A stretch of DNA of 64,000 nucleotides, taken from Takakia lepidozioides (taxonomy: Eukaryota; Streptophyta; Takakiopsida; Takakiales; Takakiaceae). The notes under the pieces were generated by a model. The model had not been told where the DNA came from. It searched no databases and saw only the letters and a list, made by a program, of their open reading frames with translations. Position numbers and translations under genes: made by a program. The stretch is from positions 13,764,001 through 13,828,000 of the forward strand of contig CM060732.1 of NCBI GenBank assembly GCA_030704615.1, given 5' to 3'. How positions within the stretch are numbered: position 1 is the stretch's first letter; every line of letters begins with the position of its first letter. Below, in pieces: positions 56,690-64,000 of this stretch.

Positions 56690-57373
56690 AATCTTGATGA
56701 CACGTGGCATCACTCTTGCTCAAACCATAACACGTGGCAGTATATGACACGACATTCTTTATCCATATTTTCACCACGTGTAAAGATCCGTAGTCATATA
56801 TGCTAGTCATATATTTGTCTGTCTGTCACATCTCAAGTGCAACAGGTATCCCGCTAACAACTCTCCATGTAGACATCCCTGTAGTCATATGAGCGAGTCA
56901 TGTAGTCACCACGTGTGAAATGTGCCATAGCACACGTGTCTCGCTAGTGCCTCTCCATGTAGGCATCACTGTGCAGACATGTAGTCATATGATCATGGCA
57001 AGAAGTCGTAACATGTCAAATTCGCAGTGGCGCACGTGTCCATCCGTCGCCTCTCCATGTAGGCATCACTTTGCAGACATATAGTCATATGATCCCCTGA
57101 CGAATGCATGACGTGTCGCTTGCGCAGTGGCGCACGTGTCCCGCTGAAGCCTCTCCATGTAGGCAGCGCTCAACAGACAATGTAGTCATATATTAGTCAT
57201 ATAGTTGTGACTGCAACCCTCTCTGCAGCAGGACTTCAGGTGCCACGCAAGCAGTCACGGATATTACTTGCAAAATGCAGTCCTAAAGACTACTCGCTAT
57301 GACAGGGTTTTTTTCACTACAGAGTGATGTAGTCATGAACGCATATAAGACTGAAAAAATAGTCATATGTGAA
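56690..57373. promoter_or_regulatory. Right subterminal repeats of the CACTA element
   Basis: Four units with CTCTCCATGTAG (56861, 56951, 57051, 57150; spacing 90-100 bp) are each associated with CACGTGTC and GTAGTCATAT. The single motif TAGTCATA also recurs to the end. These are likely binding sites for the TNPA-like protein. Confidence 0.75.
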
Positions 57374-57429
57374 GTCATAAAAACGCTCATCTGTTGTAGT
57401 GACAGATGCAGCAGGTGCTTGTTAACTCA

Positions 57430-57720
57430 CATTAAACCCCCTTGTAATCAATGTTGCATTGACGCGAGGTTGATCCCCGAACTTCCCAAAAGACTATCTA
57501 GAAGACACGAAACACTAAGCAAGACAGAGATTTATCTCCCGAAAGAGGCGATTGACATCCATAGCATAATCAAGGTTGCGTTAACACAAGCTTGATTGTG
57601 TACAACACAACAAAGAACAACAGGGCCAACAACCATACAAAATGCCAAAAACAGTCTTGAAAAAAGGATGCTTTCATTTCTCGATCAAGGTTGCATCAAC
57701 GCAAGGTTGATTTGCATCCC
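57430..57720. repeat. Three copies of an ATCAAGGTTGC...GTTGAT motif
   Basis: Copies at about 57443, 57571 and 57683 read ATCAA-GTTGC-T-ACGC-AGGTTGAT with small changes. Spacing is about 115-130 bp. No ORF of note; a poly(C) run lies at 57718. Confidence 0.6.
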
Positions 57721-57915
57721 CCCCCCCCCCAAAATAATAATAATAATAATGATAAATAAAAAAAATCTTCAAAAAAATATGTTCTCTTTGCAGTTCCTGG
57801 CCTCCCACGCTGTGTACTAGATATTGCATGAGTACTCTGGTGAAGTTTTCAGGAACTGAGGCAATCTTGGTTGACTGGACACTTTTAAGTGTTCAAATGA
57901 AATACTAATTTACGT

Positions 57916-58170
57916 TTGGGTACGATGATGGCGGGTCAGGGCTATAAGAACGTAATGGCAAATTGCACAAGCAATGCGAATCTCTTGACCGAAGCTCTTA
58001 CCAACACGGGCAAATTCAAAATCCTTTCCAAACCAATGGGTGTCCCTCTTGTTGCCTTCTCATTGAAAGATAGGAGTAAGTATGACGAGTATGAAATCTC
58101 TGGTGCCTTGCGGAGGCATGGGTGGATCGTTCCAGCCTACACCATGGCCCCTAACGCTCAGCAAGCTTGG
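57916..58170 (+). pseudogene. Glutamate decarboxylase fragment
   Basis: One exon-sized segment codes [40 protein letters not shown] and [20 protein letters not shown]. This matches the C-terminal third of plant glutamate decarboxylase, downstream of the pyridoxal-phosphate lysine. That enzyme converts glutamate to GABA in the cytosol. The catalytic core and the calmodulin-binding tail are absent from the window, and no other exon was found, so this is a captured or relic fragment. Confidence 0.75.
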
Positions 58171-59359
58171 CCAATGCAGTACTGCTTCTTTAAATTCTCA
58201 GTCAGTAAATTTGTAATACCTTAGGGACACATTTTAGCATGTATATGTTACTCATGTCGGGTACTGGGCTCTTTCAAACAGGAATCTATCATTCTCATTA
58301 TGTAGAGAGGACCTGTCACAACACCCATATGCTATTGTGATGGTTAGCTTATGATGACCACAAGACTTGGAGGCCAACACTTTCTCACTTGCCATCACCA
58401 AGATTGAAGCACTCAGAACTGATAAATTGTTGTTATTCCATTGTTGCCAAACAACAATCTGTGATGTTGATTCCCTTCATACATTTTGCGTTTTGGCGGT
58501 GGGTAGGTGACACAGTTGGCAACAATTGCACAGAAGTACCAAACATCTGCAACCCAGAATGGAGGGGTGAGCCTTTCACTTCAAGAAATGCAAACCAATT
58601 GCCATCTGTAAGTGCCCAAACATGGCCAGTGACGGTTGTACCCCATAAACTGTGATGCTTTGCCTTAATAAGCTGTTGTGGCATTTTGGTTACACGACAC
58701 CTTCCTTCAAGATGTTGACTGTCTAGTGTATTATGGAACTGTCATAGCTCCTGCACAAGCATTGGTGTGATCTTTACTTAGGATTGGTAGACCTGATCAC
58801 CATAGTGGTAAGTAATTTGATGTGACCGCTCATCCCTACAGTAACACCACCACATCCAGTCAGGTTGCAAGGCATCTGAGCACAAGAGGGACTAGAGAAA
58901 CACGCTTGCTTGCACATACAATCTAACTTGCAGAATGAGGCCCTGTGGATGAAGATTTGTTAGAAGTGCTCGGCAACTTGCAAGAAACTTGGAGGTCCCC
59001 ACAATTAATGACTTGGGCTATACCAAGCGTTATGTTCGCTGTCTGCAGGTACACATGTCACATATTTGCAATCAAAGTTGACAAAAATTTGCTGGTAGCC
59101 CAATGTAATCACCTTTGCCTTTACATCTGCTGACTTGGCTTCAAATTGATGCAAGAAATAACTGCAATGTTCCTAAAATCTCTTCTATTGTAAGTGCACA
59201 GGCTAGCTCCATCCTCACATTGTATACACATGATTGAGTGGCAGCAAGTGAATAGAAATAGGTAAATGATTTGTTTCATTTCTAGGAGTATTAATATTGT
59301 CTATCATTGCCTTGAGTGAACTATCCAATGGGGGAGTGGTTGACCCTTAGCTTCATGTG

Positions 59360-59515
59360 CAGATATCAGAAGAAGGGCAAAGAGGTCCATGGTTGCATCA
59401 TCAAAGCTGGAATTGTGGCAAATGTCATTCTGAACAATACCCTTGTGGACATGTATGCCAAATGTAGGTGCTTTGAGGATGCAAAGCGAGTGTTTGAGAA
59501 AGTGGTCCGTGAAAT
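59360..59515 (+). pseudogene. PPR protein fragment
   Basis: About 50 codons read KGKEVHGCIIKAGIVANVIL, then NNTLVDMYAKCRCFEDAKRV. This is the standard P/L/S-type PPR repeat of plant organelle RNA-binding proteins. It runs directly into the dispersed repeat at 59515. No further repeats or start context are present. Confidence 0.75.
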
Positions 59516-59880
59516 CCCCCATGGGTCATGACACAAGGTCAAGGACAATGTGGTGAGGGCACCTTCTTCTTCAGCCTATTCAAGCCTGTTTTTCCCTCTC
59601 ATCAGACTCGTCCCTGAATGTGCATGTTGAATTCTGTACTTTAGCTCGTTGGGTGGATTTGCATGGGTAGATGGTCAATTTGAAACAGCAGCGGCAGAAG
59701 CACAATTGATAGAACCAGGCACCACTAACGAAGGTACCTTCTTCAACACATTTGAGCCTGTTTTCCCTGTTATCAGAGTCGTCCCTAATTTTTCATGTTG
59801 AATTCTGCAAGTTAGCTGGTTGAGTGAACCTAGTTTGGAGTGACTTTGACATGATACTGCCAATGTGACAACAGGAAAGT
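59515..59880. repeat. Dispersed repeat, two partial copies
   Basis: Related to 45835-46030. The first copy covers 59515-59670 and the second 59720-59880 (CACCTTCTTCTTCA versus TACCTTCTTCAACA; ATCAGACTCGTCCCTGAA versus ATCAGAGTCGTCCCTAAT). Confidence 0.65.
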
Positions 59881-60115
59881 GGGGGGTTGCAATTCCATGA
59901 GCTCATGAGCTCATGAGCGGGCATGCATGAGCCCTGAGCCGCCAAGTAACACACTATGAATAATGGCAAGTTTTTTTCGGGTAAAAAACGATAAAATAAT
60001 CGAAAGTAGTATAAGAAGAGTAGGTTTTCGAAGATTTATGCGCTCATGCTGGAACTACTCCGCTCATACGTACCAGTATCCGCTCATGACGTCGAGCCCA
60101 AGCTCATATACCGCC
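59881..60115 (+). repeat. Left terminal CATGAGC iterons
   Basis: CATGAGCTCATGAGCTCATG at 59896-59915, more CATGAGC to 59931, then scattered GCTCAT copies to 60115. Confidence 0.65.
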
Positions 60116-60279
60116 AGCCCCGGTCATGGAAAAACTAAATTCTGGCCAATAACGGCACCAAAATTATCCCACAGCAAGGGACGTGCGCGGAATTACGATC
60201 GGGGTTTGCAGACTCCGAAGACGCAATGAAGAACTGTAACAGTGGATAGTACTATTGCAGCCTGCAGGATGGTTGGGGA

Positions 60280-60625
60280 TAACGGCGCAGAAATTGGGCA
60301 CCGGAAAGGAAATAGCCAGCTGAAGGCTCCAAAGTGAAGCCAATTACGGCGCCAAAATTGGGCACCGGAAAAGAAATAGCCGGCTTAGGCTCCGGAGTGA
60401 AGCCAATAACGGCGCCGAAATTGGGCATCAGAAAAGAAATAGCCGGCTGAGGCTCTGAAGGGAAGCCAATAATGGCGCCGAAATTGGGCACCGGAAACCA
60501 AATACCCGAGTGAAGCCTCCGGAGTGCAGCCAATAACGGCGCCGAAATTGGGCTTCGAAAAACAAATACCCGGCTCAAGGCTCCGGAGTGAAGCCAATAA
60601 CGACGCCGAAATACAGGACAAGGCC
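60280..60625. repeat. GGCGCC minisatellite, about 63-bp unit
   Basis: Six units of CGGCGCCGAAATTGGGCACC, GGAAAAGAAATAGCCGGC and CTCCGGAGTGAAGCCAATAA. The array ends about 100 bp before the paralogue's first visible exon. Confidence 0.9.
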
Positions 60626-60839
60626 GAAAACTACCAGATGCAAACTGTCCTGAAACTGGTGCGGATTTGTCTAATAAAAGCACACATGTGGGAGGAAATT
60701 CAAGTTCTTCCGCATACGACACTGGCAGTGCAGCAATGATATATCCCCTGTTCCGCTGGCCTCACTCCCATTTTACTCTTCTCTCTTCTCTTCTGTGCCC
60801 ATCTCCTCTCTGCTCTATGTTCTTGTTGTGTCGCGAGGC

Positions 60840-62850
60840 CATGGTGCCCAAATCACATCTATCGACGCCAGACAGGACTCATTGCCCCGAAAGCAGACAA
60901 CATCATTGTCTTCCTAGATGTTTACAGGGACGACCCTCGACTTGTCCACCTGAGAGCAATGGAGTTTCTTCCAGGATTCCACGATTCTCCTAGACCTCGT
61001 CTGGGGAGCAGGTGGTTCATGCGCATCATGGACCTGGACCTTCCGCTTGACTGGGAGCCGAACAGGTCATGCACATCGTTGCTGTATCTATGGAACTGTT
61101 GCGAGTGGACGTATGATGAGTGCATAAGTGAAAATTTTAAGCGTGGATGGACTGGCTCGCAAACTGAGGACATTTTCTTCAGTTATGAGGATGAGCAGGA
61201 GGGGAACACAGGGCCCATTGCGAAAATGTCGTTCTACAAAGGGGGCGTTATCGATAAACACGACATCCTCGTTAGTTTCAATTGGGCGACAGAATCCGCT
61301 GACATTTTGTTCAAATATCGGCACCCGGGCACTCAGGAGGTCCTTGAGAGGCCAGTTCAAGTTCCTTCTAGTTGGGCGACCCTTCTTGCATGTTTAGAGT
61401 AGACATGTTTGCACTCCCAGACACTCATGGCAGATACATGTTCCTCCTAAAGTATAATAGCTTCCTTGTGCCATATGGGGAATATACATGCTTGGATAAT
61501 CTTCTGTAAAGGTTTTTTGCAATTGACTGCCAGTATTGCTGGGATGTGTCCTTTGTCGTATTGTTGTGTGCACAAGGTGCAGTATGCGAATGCTAGAATG
61601 TGCAGTAGGAACCTTCCCACTGGAACACAACACTTGCAATCTTGTAAAGACATCACATTTGCAGTACAGTGTCATTGTATTGGTAGCAAATCGGAGTCTT
61701 CGGATAAAGGTGGACGAAAACGCCACAATGGGCTGCAAAATCTCCACAAAATGAATGAAGAGCAGTAACAAGGAAGCACTATGCAGTATACAGTCCAAAT
61801 ACGGCACCGAAATAGGCCAGAATGCCCCTGTATCTGCACACAATGAAGGCTTTCCTCGGATCCATTAATAGACAGAACCAAAATAAAAAAGCATGCCCAC
61901 GCCATTTAGGGTCAAAGGCCACATTCTCATGTATTGCGGCACCGAAATGCACCTAAAACCATGGAAACGTGGCACCACCAAGTGTACATTTCCTGCCAAA
62001 AAAATATGGTGCAAGAAGATGAATGTAATAGAATTGGGTTTGTGTTCTCATTTGAGGGGGATACGGCCTTGTACGATTACAATTTGGCGGGCCTTCAGCG
62101 TTTGCCTCCGACTGAGGATCCCAAAAACGCAGAAGATGACGTGGAAGGGGAGGAGGAAGATGAAGAGGAGGAAGTCCAGGAAATTCGTTCGATGCAGGGG
62201 CGCCCGAAGCCGCTTCCCCCAATGCCTGTCTTCGAGTGAGTTGCACCATAGTAAGTGTATTGGTTTCGGTTGTAGGGACCATGCAACCTGCCGATGATTC
62301 CCTGTTTGAATTCTCTAATGTACTTCATTCTATGTTTGTGCGTACACTCAGCCTTGCAGAGTCGTCCGACGAGGAGAAGCTGGGAGACTTGCCCGAATCG
62401 GACCCTGTTGCAGAGGAAGAGACAGAATCGCATTGGCCATTCTTTGCCAGAAAATCGTTTCTCGCGAGTCCCCAGAAGCCTTTTTTTCTACCAGCCTATG
62501 CAGACACGGCTGCCAGAGAAGCCATCAGCAGGGAGGAGGCCTACTCGGTTAGAGCAATTGACATACGGGAATGAGCAGAGAATTATAATGAGGCGTGAGG
62601 CCAAACATAGAATTGTGAAAGGCAGAGTAGGGAAGTTTGTAATAGAATCCGCGTCCGAGAGCGAGGGGAATGTTGAGGACACTTCCGCACCCAGGTGGAC
62701 AGTTCCGGCTGGTGAGGATGGTATTTTTGAGGGAGGGCTTCTCAGAGTAACAGCGGTAGCGGCAGTGCAGGTTCGGAGGCAGGTGGAAGGCAGCCATCCT
62801 TGCATGAGGCCGGGGATGCATCGGACAGTGATAGCGGATCCTCACCATAG
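60840..62850 (+). pseudogene. ParB-MTase paralogue, 5' truncated and frameshifted
   Basis: A pyrimidine-rich stretch precedes an open segment to 61402. It contains ADNIIVFLDVYRDDP, WNCCEWTYDECISENF and ADILFKYRHPGTQEV followed by ERPVQVPSSWATLL. The last part aligns with the RTRSPAFIQTLMETC region of the gene at 24823-25087. Between 61403 and 61985 I found no DLTCGTG-type exon. Then FVFSFEGDTALYDYNLAGLQ (from about 62030) matches HVFAFEPDTALHNSELAAAE. The intron with GTGAGT after CTTCGA sits exactly where the intron after TTTACGA lies in the other gene. The last exon has PFFARKSFLASPQKPFFLPA, a frame slip near 62560, FVIESASESEG, WTVPAGEDGIFE, and a Ser/Gly/Asp tail. No ParB-like part is present. 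Probably non-functional but clearly the same family. Confidence 0.65.
61403..61985. other. Interior stretch of the paralogue without assigned exons
   Basis: No exon could be assigned. GGCACCGAAAT cores at 61805 and 61940 belong to the same repeat theme as the flanking minisatellites. Confidence 0.45.
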
Positions 62851-63059
62851 CAAAGTCTCATTTGGATCCTTTTGTTGTACAGTTCTGAAACACTTAATGA
62901 AAAATATTGACGATTTGAAAAATCATTGTGTTCAGACTGCTTGTCCGATTCCCTACATTTCTTCCACCAACCAAAATGTATAATAAAAGCAGAAGAGACG
63001 CAAACTTCATTGAAGAACCCTACAAGTAATTTATGCACACCATCGAGCCGAGAACTTGA

Positions 63060-63420
63060 AGCCATGAAAACCCTGCCGTTTCTAACATTCCTATTGGGAA
63101 ATTTGGCGCCGAAATAGCCCAATGCGCGCCTTCGTTATATGGGCCTCAAAAATTCCACGGATGAATTACTGTACCAAAATATCGCGATGGAAGCCTTCAG
63201 CACAAGGCACTTCAGCACATTCCACTTGGGTATTTCGGCGCCCAAATAGCCCGTTCTGCGCCATTAAATACCGCACTATATCACATTTTAAGAGGTAATT
63301 TCGGTGCCGAAATACCCCGGTGGATGTCTTCAAAACACCATTTTAGCACACTGCTCTTAGGAATAATGGCGCCGAAATACCTCATTCCGCATCCTGGACC
63401 AGGAGAAACAGACCCTATTA
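63060..63420. repeat. Loose GGCGCC repeat zone
   Basis: Cores at about 63103, 63237, 63305 and 63370 in contexts such as AATTTGGCGCCGAAATA and AATAATGGCGCCGAAATA, spaced 65-130 bp, without strict periodicity. The zone ends with CCCTATTACCGAGGTAATAGG. Confidence 0.75.
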
Positions 63421-63481
63421 CCGAGGTAATAGGACATAACACCGTCAATAAAGGCAGGAAAATTCCAATTCCGCGGATGTC

Positions 63482-63544
63482 CGCTCATGAGCTCATAGGC
63501 TCATGGGCTCATGGGCTCATGCGCTCATGAAATAGTAAACCTCC
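63482..63544 (+). repeat. Right terminal CATGAGC iterons
   Basis: Five GCTCATG/GCTCATAG/GCTCATGG copies in tandem end in GCTCATGAAATAGTAAACCTCC. Inverted relative to 59881-59902. Confidence 0.65.
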
Positions 63545-63930
63545 AAAATTGGTGTAGACACTGAGCTCCTTGTCTGTCCAGGTGAGTGGGGTACCAATTA
63601 CTGGTGCAGCGTGCAAGTATTTCCATGCCACATGTCCCTTATAGAAAATATCATCAATGCCGAATTTCTGTGTTGACAAATTGTTCCAGGCCGCTTGAAA
63701 CCATGAACGAATTTGAGAATCCTTTTGCATCATAACTTTTGGGTCATATAGGTACATATGAGGTGGCACCGAAGGTAATACCCAATGATCTCCACTGGAA
63801 TAACTCAGAAAGCGTGTTTGCATCTTTTGTTGCTCAATGTGGTAACGTACCAGAAAACAAGCAGCGTAGTATAACCCGCATCCCATGACAATACTTGCTA
63901 CCTCCTTGGTCTTGGTATAAATGAGTCCAT
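63545..63930 (-). CDS. Unidentified exon interrupted by the element at 59881-63544
   Basis: A minus-strand open segment starts after a TTCCAG-type acceptor near 63938. It reads VVHGLIYTKTKEVASIVMGC, GLYYAACFLVRYHIEQQKMQ, SGDHWVLPSVPPHMYLYDPK, then QIRSWFQAAWNNLS and ELSVYTNFGG. I do not recognise the family. The frame runs into the CATGAGC terminus at 63544, so the last residues of the open frame are encoded by the mobile element. The exon probably continued before insertion. The rest of the gene lies outside the window or was lost. Confidence 0.4.
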
Positions 63931-64000
63931 GTACAACCTGGAAAGCAAAATTCCCTCAACATGGTACCTGCCTCGTGCCAGTATTGTGCAAAGTGATGAT

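Larger units (their letters stand above)
38200..57401 (-). mobile_element. CACTA (En/Spm) DNA transposon, 19.2 kb
   Basis: Terminal inverted repeats of about 28 bp begin CACTACAA (38200-38227) and end TTGTAGTG (57374-57401), matching at about 26 positions. Both ends are flanked by the 3-bp target duplication ACA (38197-38199 and 57402-57404), the length expected for this superfamily. It contains a minus-strand TNP2 gene (47741-51878), a plus-strand TNPA-like gene (52003-54900), an FCP1-like phosphatase gene (55043-56247), subterminal TAGTCATAT-type repeats and a nested chromovirus. Without the chromovirus it is about 12.3 kb. Confidence 0.93.
59881..63544 (+). mobile_element. Compact element with inverted CATGAGC-iteron ends and a ParB-MTase paralogue
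   Basis: Left end GGGGGGTTGCAATTCCATGAGC (59881-59902) and the reverse complement of the right end (63523-63544) GGAGGTTTACTATTTCATGAGC agree at 17 of 22 positions. Both continue into tandem CATGAGC copies pointing inward. The interior holds GGCGCC minisatellites on both sides of the gene. I could not confirm a target duplication (left flank GGAAAGT, right flank AAAATTGG), so the exact borders are tentative. Confidence 0.6.

Noticed and set aside
59316-59531. A PPR gene
   Set aside because: Only one to two repeats, no start context, and fusion to a dispersed repeat.
37155-63930. The exon at 63545-63930 as the missing N-terminus of the Plavaka-like transposase
   Set aside because: Same strand, but no residue pattern that I can match to that family; left unassigned.

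Overview
The window reads as nuclear DNA of a land plant with a large, repeat-rich genome. Spliced genes, a glutamate decarboxylase fragment, a PPR fragment, a plant-type FCP1-like phosphatase, chromodomain Ty3/gypsy elements primed by initiator tRNA-Met, and a CACTA element with TNP2 and TNPA-like genes all point to plants. A Plavaka/KDZ-like transposase is uncommon in flowering plants, so a seed-free plant (fern, lycophyte or bryophyte) is my best guess; this is inference. I see no tRNA, rRNA, CRISPR or bacterial feature, and no clearly intact host gene.

Layout. 1-2570 is a MULE-type transposase with a SWIM finger, followed by a minisatellite and a terminal block of CATGAGC iterons (to 3404). 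3405-6594 has no gene I can support. 6595-8870 holds two palindromic GGCGCC-centred minisatellites. 9087-25959 is one large spliced gene, partly decayed, encoding a basic/acidic leader, a ParB-like domain, helical regions, and a beta-class (permuted) N4/N6 DNA methyltransferase-like domain. It is interrupted at 11871-22290 by a minus-strand Ty3/gypsy element with 2.2-kb LTRs, and it carries a third GGCGCC minisatellite in an intron. It ends near another CATGAGC terminus (26127-26182). 28612-37570 (minus) is a Plavaka-like transposase split by a complete chromovirus at 30089-37154 (TSD ATTGA). 37578-38174 holds a further CATGAGC/GTGAGC-type terminus and a truncated ParB-MTase paralogue. Its intron was hit by a 19.2-kb CACTA element at 38200-57401 (TSD ACA), which itself contains a second copy of the chromovirus at 38718-45617 (TSD GAGGC). 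57405-59880 carries fragments of glutamate decarboxylase and PPR genes plus dispersed repeats. 59881-63544 is a compact element with inverted CATGAGC ends, two minisatellite zones and a third ParB-MTase paralogue. It abuts an unidentified minus-strand exon at 63545-63930.

Main idea. Three paralogues of a ParB-like/DNA-methyltransferase-like gene family, with conserved splice positions, sit next to (i) inverted termini built from CATGAGC iterons that are shared with the MULE transposase unit and (ii) several different minisatellites that share a GGCGCC palindrome core. I propose a mobile-element family that pairs a MULE-type transposase with a ParB-MTase protein and palindromic repeat arrays that could be its binding or modification sites. 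The sequences, splice signals and repeats are seen directly; the domain names come from motif recognition; the functional link is inference.

Other notable items are an FCP1/NIF-type phosphatase gene inside the CACTA element, a gypsy element with two RNase H-like domains and a duplicated piece of the target gene, and many single-base indels distinguishing the two chromovirus copies, which may reflect decay or long-read assembly error.
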